From positions 1-64,000 of the forward strand of contig JAKPCH010000035.1 in assembly GCA_029553375.1 (NCBI GenBank): a stretch of DNA of 64,000 nt, read 5' to 3'. This DNA is from Deltaproteobacteria bacterium (GTDB lineage: Bacteria; Desulfobacterota; Syntrophia; Syntrophales; UBA8958). Positions 24,866 to 32,484 of the stretch are shown one piece after another. The notes below the pieces were generated by a model. That model worked only from the letters and a program-made list of their open reading frames with translations. It made no database searches and had not been told where the DNA came from. Both the position numbers and the translations under genes were made by a program. Each line of letters opens with the position of its first letter. The stretch's first letter is position 1.

Positions 24866-25759
24866 ATGGAAATAAAGAACGTAAGCGTCGTCGGCCTGGG
24901 GACCCTGGGGACACAGATCGCCGTCCAGTGCGCCTCTTACGGTTACGCCGTCAAGGGGTTCGACACCGTCCCCGACAGTTACCCCAAGACCCTCCAGAAG
25001 GTGAAGGGGATGATGGCGGCCATGGGGAAAGGCCCCACGGTCCCCAAGGAAAAATGGGACGAGGCGGCTGGCCGGGTCGCGGTGACGGCCGATCTCGGGG
25101 AGTGCCTCAAGGAGGCCGACCTGGTCATCGAGGCCGTCCCCGAGGTCCTGGACCTCAAGCGTAAGACCTTCGCCCAGATGGACGAGCTGGCCCCGGCCCA
25201 CGCCATCCTGGCCACCAACAGCTCCTCCATCCCCATCTCCAGGATCGAGGACGCGACGAAGCGTCCCGAGAGATGCCTCAACATCCATTTCTACCAGCCC
25301 GCCGTCGGCTTCATCCTCTGCGACGTCATGGGGGGGACCAAGACGGACCCCGAGGTCATCGAAACGGCCCGGCGGTTCATCAAGTCCCTGGACCTCATCC
25401 CCCTCAAGGTGAACAAGGAGATCCTCGGCTTCTGTTTCAACAGCGTCTGGCGGGCCGTCAAGAAGCAGACCCTCTACATGGCCTGCAACGGCTTCGTCGA
25501 TTTCAGGGACATCGACCGGGCCTGGATGGTCTTCACGGGCATGCCCTACGGGCCCTTCGCCATGATGGACATGGTGGGCCTCGACGTCGTCTACGACATC
25601 GAGATGTCCTACTACAACGACTCGAAGGACCCGAAGGACCTGCCCCCCGCGGCCTTCAAGGAGATGATCGACCGCGGCGAGCTCGGCGCGAAGACGGGCA
25701 AGGGTTTCTACACCTACCCCAACCCCGAGTGGGCCCAACCGGGTTTCCTCAAGGGATAA
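24866..25759 (+). CDS. Second 3-hydroxyacyl-CoA dehydrogenase-family protein
   Basis: A 297-residue NAD-dependent dehydrogenase of the same superfamily as the preceding gene. GLGTLGTQIAVQCASYGYAV is the nucleotide-binding loop; NSSSIPISRIEDATKRPERCLNIHFYQPA carries the catalytic His, followed by NKEILGFCFNSVWRAVKK. It differs from the first copy (SSSIPIS instead of STSGLLIS) and so probably has another substrate or opposite stereochemistry. Only 19 bases separate the two genes. Confidence 0.86.
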   Translation: MEIKNVSVVGLGTLGTQIAVQCASYGYAVKGFDTVPDSYPKTLQKVKGMMAAMGKGPTVPKEKWDEAAGRVAVTADLGECLKEADLVIEAVPEVLDLKRKTFAQMDELAPAHAILATNSSSIPISRIEDATKRPERCLNIHFYQPAVGFILCDVMGGTKTDPEVIETARRFIKSLDLIPLKVNKEILGFCFNSVWRAVKKQTLYMACNGFVDFRDIDRAWMVFTGMPYGPFAMMDMVGLDVVYDIEMSYYNDSKDPKDLPPAAFKEMIDRGELGAKTGKGFYTYPNPEWAQPGFLKG

Positions 25760-25774
25760 CGAAAGGAGAAAACG

Positions 25775-26698
25775 ATGAAGGAAAAAGCAGTCATCACCGC
25801 GGCGATCACGGGGAGCATCCACACCCCCACCATGTCGCCCTACCTGCCCATCACCCCCAAGCAGATCGCCGACGAGGCCGTCCGGGCCTACGAGGCGGGG
25901 GCGGGGGTGGTACACATCCACGCCCGTAACCCCGAAAACGGCATGCCCTCGCCGGACCTCAACCTCATGGAGGAGATCATCACGGACATCAAGGGGCGCT
26001 GCCCCGTCGTGATCTGCATCACCACCGGCGGCGGCATGGGCATGACCATCGAGCAGCGCGTGGCCCCCGTGGTCAAGTTCCGGCCGGAGCTCGCCTCTTG
26101 CAACGCCGGGTCCATGAACTGGGGACTCTTCCCCATGCTGACCCGCTTCAAGGAATGGAAGTACGACTGGGAGAAATTCATGCTCAACATGACGGAGGAC
26201 TTCATCTTCCCCAACACCTTCAAGACCCTCAGGGAGTACTGCGAGAACTTCAACAAGAGCGAGACGAAACCGGAGTTCGAGATCTACGACGCCGGCATGG
26301 TGAACAACGTCGCCTTCCTCATCCAGGCGGGCTACATCAAGACCCCCGTCTATATCCAGTTCGTCCTGGGGATCCTCGGCGGCCTGTCGGCGAGCCCGGA
26401 AAACCTCATGTTCCTCGTGGAGCACGCCAAACGTCACATCGGCGACTTCGAGTTCTCCGTCTGCGTCGCCGGCAGGGCCCAGTTCCCCATCTGCACCCAG
26501 TCCCTCCTTCTGGGCGGGAACTGCCGCGTCGGCCTCGAGGACAACCTCTACCTCGAAAAGGGGCAGCTGGCGAAGAGCAACGCCGAACAGGTGGCCAAGA
26601 TGGTCCGCATCGCCCGAGAACTGGGGATCGAACCCGCCGACCCGGAAGAGGCGAGAAAGATCCTCCGTCTCAAGGGCCGCGACAAGATCGGCTACTGA
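25775..26698 (+). CDS. Beta-keto acid cleavage enzyme (BKACE, DUF849)
   Basis: A 307-residue TIM-barrel enzyme that reacts a beta-keto acid with acetyl-CoA to give acetoacetate and a new acyl-CoA, as first shown for Kce of lysine fermentation. ITAAITGSIHTPTMSPYLPITP starts the barrel; zinc ligands His47 and His49 lie in GVVHIHARNPENG; CITTGGG and NAGSMNWG are family-typical, and VCVAGRAQFPI holds the arginine region. The substrate pocket cannot be read from sequence; the carnitine-dehydrogenase-like neighbour suggests dehydrocarnitine or another small keto acid. Last gene of the operon, followed by a terminator. Confidence 0.9.
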   Translation: MKEKAVITAAITGSIHTPTMSPYLPITPKQIADEAVRAYEAGAGVVHIHARNPENGMPSPDLNLMEEIITDIKGRCPVVICITTGGGMGMTIEQRVAPVVKFRPELASCNAGSMNWGLFPMLTRFKEWKYDWEKFMLNMTEDFIFPNTFKTLREYCENFNKSETKPEFEIYDAGMVNNVAFLIQAGYIKTPVYIQFVLGILGGLSASPENLMFLVEHAKRHIGDFEFSVCVAGRAQFPICTQSLLLGGNCRVGLEDNLYLEKGQLAKSNAEQVAKMVRIARELGIEPADPEEARKILRLKGRDKIGY

Positions 26699-26717
26699 CG
26701 GATTCAGACCCTCCTTA

Positions 26718-26757
26718 GGGGGCGTCGCGCCGCTGCGGCGCCCCCCCTTCCTTTCCC
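26718..26757 (+). terminator. Probable terminator of the BKACE operon
   Basis: GC-rich hairpin with inner arms GCGCCG and CGGCGC (26727-26741) and outer G/C arms, followed by TTCCTTTCCCCTTTT. The T-run is interrupted, so strength is uncertain. Confidence 0.55.
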
Positions 26758-26831
26758 CTTTTCGTCCTTGACATTTCCGTCCCCTTCTGACCCATACCAC
26801 CTATCAGCGACGGCATCAGGCACCGGTTGAC

Positions 26832-28061
26832 ATGACGAACGAGCGGAAGATCATCACCTTCACCTTCGCGGCCCACTACCTCTTCCACTTCTACGAGCTC
26901 GCCTTCCCCGCCCTGGCCCTCTCCCTCGCGGCCTCCCTGGGCCTGGACCTCGGCGGCGTCCTCGCCCTCGCCTTCCCCATGTACCTCCTCTTCGGCCTCT
27001 TCTCCCTCCCCTGGGGGATCCTGGCCGACCGCCTCGGCAACCGCCTGGCCATCATCGTCTTCTTTCTGGGGACGGGGGCGGGGGCCCTGGGGACGGCCCT
27101 CTCCTCGACGCCGACGGCCCTCATGGTCTGGCTCGGCGTCGTCGGTTTCTTCGCCTCCATCTACCACCCCGCGGGGATGGCCATGATCTCCCGGGGGACC
27201 CTCAACCGGGGCACGGCCCTGGGCATCAACGGCGTCGCCGGTTCCCTCGGCATGGCCACGGCGCCCCTCCTGGCCGGCCTCCTCAACTGGCTGGCGGGGT
27301 GGCGGTGGGCCTATCTGGCGGCGGCCCTCTTCGCCCTCCTCTGGGGGGCGGCGATGGCCATGACCCCCATCGACGAGACCGAGGTGAAGAGGGCCGACAC
27401 GGGAGGCGAAGGGGGCCAAGGAGCCGACATGAGAAGGTTCGTCGTCCTCTGCCTCGTCGCCACCCTGGGGGGTCTCGTCTACCGCATCAACGTCGTCTCC
27501 CTGCCGCCCCTCATCGAGCTCAAGGCGGGCTTCCTCGGCCGCTCCCTCATGGAGATACCCTGGCTGAAGGCCGAGGGCCTCTCCACCATGGCGGCGGGCC
27601 TCCTCGTCACCCTCATCTACATCGTGGGGATGTTCGGGCAGCTCACGGGCGGCGCCCTGGCGGACCGCTATCGCCTCGTCCGGCTCTACCTCCTCTTCAA
27701 CCTCACCTGCCTGCCCCTCGTCTTGATGATCCGGTCCGTCACCGAGGCGCCCCTCGTCATCGCCGGGGCCGTTTACGTCTTCTTCGCCCTGGGGATCCAG
27801 CCCATCGAGAACAGCCTCATCGCCCACTTCACCCCCGGCCGCTGGCGCTCGACGGCCTACGGGATCACTTCGGTCCTCATCTTCGGGGTGGGGGCCCTGG
27901 CGGTGCCGTGGGTGGGGAAGATCTCCCGGGACTGGGGCCTGGAGAACGTCTATCTCCTCTCGGCGGCCCTCATCTGCCTCATCGTCGTCGGCATCCTGTT
28001 CATCTCCGGACGCGACCCCTATTTTTTCCGCAAAACAGGCTCCAGAAAATCGAGCTCTTGA
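26832..28061 (+). CDS. MFS transporter
   Basis: A 409-residue major facilitator superfamily protein with about twelve hydrophobic helices. The loop GILADRLGNRLAII matches the MFS signature between helices 2 and 3, and GGALADRYRLVRLYLLF its repeat in the second half; a soluble central loop lies around 185-205. The conserved FAAHYLFHFYELAFPALAL start resembles fosmidomycin-resistance-like or organic acid exporters, but the substrate is unknown. TTGACA occurs at 26767-26772 without a clear -10 box. The last 43 bases overlap, tail to tail, with the MurU-AmgK gene on the other strand. Confidence 0.85.
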   Translation: MTNERKIITFTFAAHYLFHFYELAFPALALSLAASLGLDLGGVLALAFPMYLLFGLFSLPWGILADRLGNRLAIIVFFLGTGAGALGTALSSTPTALMVWLGVVGFFASIYHPAGMAMISRGTLNRGTALGINGVAGSLGMATAPLLAGLLNWLAGWRWAYLAAALFALLWGAAMAMTPIDETEVKRADTGGEGGQGADMRRFVVLCLVATLGGLVYRINVVSLPPLIELKAGFLGRSLMEIPWLKAEGLSTMAAGLLVTLIYIVGMFGQLTGGALADRYRLVRLYLLFNLTCLPLVLMIRSVTEAPLVIAGAVYVFFALGIQPIENSLIAHFTPGRWRSTAYGITSVLIFGVGALAVPWVGKISRDWGLENVYLLSAALICLIVVGILFISGRDPYFFRKTGSRKSSS

Positions 28062-29707
28062 GAATTGAGCACGACTTCGCCCAACTTTGAGAGGGCCCGG
28101 GGGATCTGGTCGAGGAACCAGGGGCGCCCCCGCACGAGGCCCAGGTAACCGTAGGCCCCGAGGGCCTGCATGAGGCGCTGGGCGGCGGCGAGGTGAAAGA
28201 GGCGGCGGAATTCCCGCCACGGCCCGACGGACGGGTCGAGGCGATGGTAATATTTCAGGTACTCCTCCCGCTCTTCCCCGGGCAGGTCCACGTAGGGGTC
28301 CCAGAGGAGGGAGGCGAGGTCATAGAGGGGGCTCCCGAGGCGGAGGCCCTGGAAGTCGACGAGAAAGACGTCGTCCCGGCGGACCATGATGTTGCGGGAC
28401 TGGAAGTCCCGGTGGATGAGGCAGGACGGACCGGCCAGGAGGGCCTCCGCCGCCTTTCTCCCCCCCTCGTCGAAGGCCGCGGCCTCTTGATGCGTGAGGC
28501 GGATACCCCGGAGGGCCTCCAGGAAACGCACCCGGAAGTAATCCCTTTCCCAGGCGTAGAGATCGGCGTCGAAGGGGGGCGGCAACTCGATCCCCGCCGC
28601 CCGGGCCTCGCCCGGGGGGATGGAGTGGAGCCTCTTCATCGCCTCGAGGGCCCGACGGTAGAGGGGTCCCCTGACCGCCTCACCCTCGGGGAAGCAGGAC
28701 CACAGGTCCCTCTCCCCCAGGTCCTCCATGACGATCACGGCCCGCCGGGGATCGTGATGGAGGAGGGCGGGCACGGGCACCCCCCGGGCCTTCAGGAAGG
28801 CGGCCAGGGGGGCGAAGAGTCGGTTTTCCCTCACCTCGGCGTCGTAGACCATGACCACGGCCGACCCGTCCCGCCAGCGCAGGCGGTGGAAGACCCGGTT
28901 CGATCCGCCCCCCTCCATCATCTCCACCTCCAGCCCCCCGGGATCCCCGAGGCCCAAGGGGGGCCCATACTCGGAAAAGGGGGCGTGGACCCGGCCCATC
29001 CCTTCATCCCTGAGGGCCTCGTAGGCCGCGACGGTCCCCACGTCGCACCAGCGGCCCTCGTCGATGACGACGCCCCCCACCGCCCCCGCCTCCTGTCGGA
29101 CCAGGTCGATGAAGACCGGCACGATATCCTGTATCTTGCCGGGGGCGAGCCTCCGCAAAAAGGGGCGGGCCACGATGTAGATCCCCGTGAACTGGCACAG
29201 CCTGGCGGCACGACGCCCGAGGGCGAAACGGAAATCGACGATCCTCCCCCCTTCGTCCAGGCCGACGTTCGGAGTCGGCCCCCCGCTGCGGAGGGCGACG
29301 GTCACCTCCCGGCCCTGGTCGCCGTGGGCCGCCAGCAGGGGTCGGAGGGGGAGATCGGAGAGGATGTCGCCGTTGTAGACGAAGATCTCCCCGTCGTCCG
29401 GGTGCAGGAGATCCTCGATGTTCTTCAGACCGCCTGCCGTGTCGAGGAGGACCGGTTCGTGGCGGAAGGTGATGGGGACGCCCCGCCACCTCCCCCGGGG
29501 AAAGGCCTCGTGAAAACGGTGGGCGAGGTGGTGGGTGTTGACGATGAACCTCTCCACCCCCACCCCGATGAGGTGGTCCATGGCGTAGGTGATCATGGGC
29601 CGCCCGGCGACGGGCAGGAGAGGTTTCGGACACCGGTCCGTCAGGGGGCGGAGGCGCCGCCCAAGTCCCGCCCCGAGGATGAAGGCCGTCTTGATCCGGG
29701 CCGTCAC
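28019..29707 (-). CDS. MurU-AmgK fusion: MurNAc-1-P uridylyltransferase plus amino-sugar kinase
   Basis: A 562-residue two-domain enzyme. Residues 1-235 are a sugar-phosphate nucleotidyltransferase (FILGAGLGRRLRPLTDRCPKPLLPVAGRPMI, DTAGGLKN, VYNGDILSD). Residues about 260-560 are an aminoglycoside-phosphotransferase-like kinase with VIVMEDLGERDLW, CLIHRDFQSRNIMVRRDDVFLVDFQG. In Pseudomonas and Caulobacter separate AmgK and MurU phosphorylate MurNAc at C1 and make UDP-MurNAc, a recycling route that bypasses de novo synthesis and causes fosfomycin tolerance. Here both steps are in one chain, with the order reversed relative to the pathway. It is coupled to a SpoIID-like gene. Confidence 0.82.
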   Translation of the reverse strand: MTARIKTAFILGAGLGRRLRPLTDRCPKPLLPVAGRPMITYAMDHLIGVGVERFIVNTHHLAHRFHEAFPRGRWRGVPITFRHEPVLLDTAGGLKNIEDLLHPDDGEIFVYNGDILSDLPLRPLLAAHGDQGREVTVALRSGGPTPNVGLDEGGRIVDFRFALGRRAARLCQFTGIYIVARPFLRRLAPGKIQDIVPVFIDLVRQEAGAVGGVVIDEGRWCDVGTVAAYEALRDEGMGRVHAPFSEYGPPLGLGDPGGLEVEMMEGGGSNRVFHRLRWRDGSAVVMVYDAEVRENRLFAPLAAFLKARGVPVPALLHHDPRRAVIVMEDLGERDLWSCFPEGEAVRGPLYRRALEAMKRLHSIPPGEARAAGIELPPPFDADLYAWERDYFRVRFLEALRGIRLTHQEAAAFDEGGRKAAEALLAGPSCLIHRDFQSRNIMVRRDDVFLVDFQGLRLGSPLYDLASLLWDPYVDLPGEEREEYLKYYHRLDPSVGPWREFRRLFHLAAAQRLMQALGAYGYLGLVRGRPWFLDQIPRALSKLGEVVLNSQELDFLEPVLRKK

Positions 29708-31041
29708 GGATAGATCACCGCCGGGGTGGCGCCGGGGAAATAGTGCCTCAGGATGGCCTCGCAGGTGTAACCCCTAACCGCCATGGCGGCGGCCCCGACC
29801 TGGCACATCCCCACGCCGTGACCCCAGCCCGCCCCGTAGAGGACGAAACGATCGGGGGCCCCCTTCCCCCCTTCCCGGGCGACGACGAAGGCGCTGCTGA
29901 GGAGATGGCTTTCGGAGAGCCAGCGCCGGATCTCCAGTTCCTTCCCCACGACGACGGTCCTTTCTGAACCCTCGATCCTCAGGCGGATGATCCGCCCCGA
30001 CGGCCCCCGCTCGAGGGGGACGAGATCGCGCAGTCGCCCGAAGGAGAGGCCCGACTTCTCCTCGATGATACCCTCCAGGCGCCGGCGGTCGTAAACGACC
30101 CGCCAGCGGAAGAAATCAGCCGTCTCGCGGTCGTAATCGGGCAGGATCTCCCCGAGGAGGGCCTGATCCCTCAGGCGGCAAAAGGCGGGGGGATCGGCGA
30201 GGATCCAGGCCCGGGCCTCCTCCTCACCCCGCCGGGGGGGGAAGTCCGCCTCGCCGTCGGAGACGGAGGTCAAATAGGGGACGTGACGGGGCTCCCAGAC
30301 GTTGGCGAAATCCTCCGTGATGCCGCCGCAGGCCTTGTGGTAGCGGGCGTCGCAGACCTCCCCGCCGTGCAGGAGGACCAGCCCCCGGGTCTCCCGGACC
30401 GCCGCGGCCGCCCCCTCCCCCGTCACGTGACCGACACCCTGATAACGCTGGCAGTGATCGTCGGCACAGACGTCGTAACCCTCGTGGTCCTCCCGGCCGT
30501 ACCAGCGGACGATCTCGTCTCCCGTCTCCCGTCGCCCGTCATCGCCCGCCCCGAGATCACACCCTTCTCGGCGCCTCAAGAGGGCCAGAAGCCAGCTCCG
30601 GGAGGCGACGGCGTGGGCCTTGAGAAACTCCTTGGGGGCCTTCTCCCGCATCTCCGAGGCCACGACGCTCTCGAGGTAGGTCTCGAGGGGGATCTCGTTT
30701 ATGACCCGCAGGCGCCCCTCCGGCGTCCCCTCCAGGACCAGATCGCCGGCGTAGGTCTGTCTCCGCCTCCGCTCCCAGTGGAAGGAGATGCCGATCGTCA
30801 CGTCCTCGAGGCAAAACAGGGACCCCGGGGACCCTTGCAGGCGCAGGCGATCCCGCCCGGCCGCCGTCAGTCCCCCCGGGGAGGAGAGCCTCACCCCACC
30901 GTCCGGCGTCGCGGCGGCCACGAAACCCGTCTCTCTCCACGTCGAGCCGCCCAGGGTGAAAGACCCCTCGAGATACCCCCTCACCTCCCGACGGCCCTCC
31001 ATGATCCCCACCCGGACCGTCGGTTCCCCTCCGCCCTTCAT
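29704..31041 (-). CDS. SpoIID/LytB-domain protein
   Basis: A 445-residue protein with a SpoIID domain, a lytic transglycosylase fold that cuts glycan strands lacking stem peptides. Core: IPLETYLESVVASEMREKAPKEFLKAHAVASRSWLL (with the catalytic-type Glu), VCADDHCQRYQGV, DARYHKACGGITED and GAGWGHGVGMCQVGAAAMA. Start ATG 31041 is taken; GTG codons at 31047/31050 after GGGGGAAA are alternatives. No signal peptide is visible, which is unusual for a wall hydrolase. Its stop overlaps the MurU-AmgK start, tying glycan cutting to MurNAc reuse. Confidence 0.83.
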   Translation of the reverse strand: MKGGGEPTVRVGIMEGRREVRGYLEGSFTLGGSTWRETGFVAAATPDGGVRLSSPGGLTAAGRDRLRLQGSPGSLFCLEDVTIGISFHWERRRRQTYAGDLVLEGTPEGRLRVINEIPLETYLESVVASEMREKAPKEFLKAHAVASRSWLLALLRRREGCDLGAGDDGRRETGDEIVRWYGREDHEGYDVCADDHCQRYQGVGHVTGEGAAAAVRETRGLVLLHGGEVCDARYHKACGGITEDFANVWEPRHVPYLTSVSDGEADFPPRRGEEEARAWILADPPAFCRLRDQALLGEILPDYDRETADFFRWRVVYDRRRLEGIIEEKSGLSFGRLRDLVPLERGPSGRIIRLRIEGSERTVVVGKELEIRRWLSESHLLSSAFVVAREGGKGAPDRFVLYGAGWGHGVGMCQVGAAAMAVRGYTCEAILRHYFPGATPAVIYP

Positions 31042-31078
31042 CTTCACCACTTTCCCCCTTTTGCCTTTCGTTTCCGGC

Positions 31079-31107
31079 TCTATAGAGGGATCCCCCCGGC
31101 AAGTCAA
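31079..31107 (-). promoter_or_regulatory. Predicted promoter of the SpoIID-MurU/AmgK operon
   Basis: Minus-strand TTGACT (31102-31107), 17-base spacer, TATAGA (31079-31084), about 35 bases before the SpoIID start. Confidence 0.7.
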
Positions 31108-31227
31108 GAAAGGGCGCCATATTGAAGGGCCGTCCTAAAGTTTGCCTCCCCCGTTGCCGATATAAGGGTGTAGACCTCAACACGGCACGCCTTGTCGTCT
31201 CGAGGGTAAACCCCGTCAGGAGCTCAC

Positions 31228-32484
31228 ATGGGCCTCGTACAAACGGCGAACTTGCGGGAAGGGATGGTCCTCGCCGGGGACGTCCTCGACACCTCGGGCC
31301 GCCTGCTCATCGCCAGGGGGACGGAGCTCACCCCCCGCGGGATCCGGGTCCTCAAGATGTGGGGGGTGATCGAGGCGGACGTCGAGGGGGTGGGGGACGA
31401 GGAAGGGGGCAGCGGCCTCGGCCCCGACCTCGATCCCGACTTTGTCGCCGCGGCGGAGCGAAAGGCCAGGGCCCTCCTTCCTTACACGAACATCGACCAC
31501 CCGGCGGGAAAGGCCCTCTACCGCCTCTGCGTCGCCCGCCTCGCCCGGGGCAAGACGGATCCCGAGACGGTGGCCCGCTGGTCGCGACCGGAGGAATATC
31601 ACCCCGATAACACGGACGAGGGGAAGGTCCGGATCCCCGTCAACATCGTCAAGGCCGTCGGCGACAGCATCCCCCTCTCCACCTTGCCCGACGTCTTCCA
31701 CCAGGTGAACGAGGTCCTCCTGCGCCCCTCCAGCTCCGCCCAGGAGATCGCCGAGGTCATCGAGAAGGACACGAACCTCTCCGCCCGCATCCTTAGAATC
31801 GTCAACAGCGCCTTCTACAACTTCCCCTCCCGGATCGACAAGATCTCCCGGGCCGTCACCATCATGGGGACCAGGCAGATGGCCACCCTGGCGAGCGGCA
31901 TCAACTGCCTGAAGATCTTCCAGATGATACCCTCCCGGGTCGTCGACATGAAGTCCTTCTGGGAGCACAGCCTCCTGTGCGGCCTCGGGGCGCGGCTCCT
32001 GGGGGGTTACAAGAACATCCAGAACACGGAGCGCCTCTTCGTGGCGGGGATGATCCACGACATGGGTTTGTTGGCCCTCTACAACCGCCTGCCCGATGTC
32101 GCCTGCCTGATCATCGAGAAGGCCCGCAGCGAATTCCGGCCCCTCCACGAGGTGGAGAAAGAGGTCTTGGGCCTCGATCACGCCGAGCTCGCCCATATCC
32201 TCATGAAGCGCTGGCGTTTTCCCCTGTCCCTGGAGACGATCATCAGGTATCACCATAGCCCCCTCCGGTCGCCGAACACCCTGGAGGCGGCGATAGTCCA
32301 TTTGGCGGACATGATCGCCATCGCCGCCGGCTCAGGTTTCAGCGGCGAGAGGAGGGTCCCCCCCCTGGAGGCGGAGGTCTGGGACCTTTTGGGTATCTCC
32401 CCCTGCACCATCCCCGTCGTGGCCGACCAGGCCCTCAGGCAACTGGATGAGATCTTCCATTATTTCCTCTATGATGCGCCTTAG
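31228..32484 (+). CDS. HDOD-domain signalling protein
   Basis: A 418-residue protein. Residues 1-55 resemble the N-terminal DUF3391-like module seen before HD-GYP domains (NLREGMVLAGDVLDTSGRLLIARGTELTPRGIRVLKMWG). Residues about 155-400 form an HDOD domain: EIAEVIEKDTNLSARILRIVNSAFY, AVTIMGTRQMATLASG, FWEHSLLCGLGARLL, HDMGLLALY, LGLDHAELAHILMKRWRFP. HDOD proteins lack the full metal site of HD-GYP phosphodiesterases and usually act as scaffolds in signalling. It overlaps the next gene, a hybrid kinase, by about 38 bases. Confidence 0.88.
   Translation: MGLVQTANLREGMVLAGDVLDTSGRLLIARGTELTPRGIRVLKMWGVIEADVEGVGDEEGGSGLGPDLDPDFVAAAERKARALLPYTNIDHPAGKALYRLCVARLARGKTDPETVARWSRPEEYHPDNTDEGKVRIPVNIVKAVGDSIPLSTLPDVFHQVNEVLLRPSSSAQEIAEVIEKDTNLSARILRIVNSAFYNFPSRIDKISRAVTIMGTRQMATLASGINCLKIFQMIPSRVVDMKSFWEHSLLCGLGARLLGGYKNIQNTERLFVAGMIHDMGLLALYNRLPDVACLIIEKARSEFRPLHEVEKEVLGLDHAELAHILMKRWRFPLSLETIIRYHHSPLRSPNTLEAAIVHLADMIAIAAGSGFSGERRVPPLEAEVWDLLGISPCTIPVVADQALRQLDEIFHYFLYDAP

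Noticed and set aside
28061-28110. Frameshift or sequencing error making the MFS and MurU-AmgK genes overlap
   Set aside because: Both C-termini look natural in length for their families and the overlap is modest, so two intact genes are simpler.
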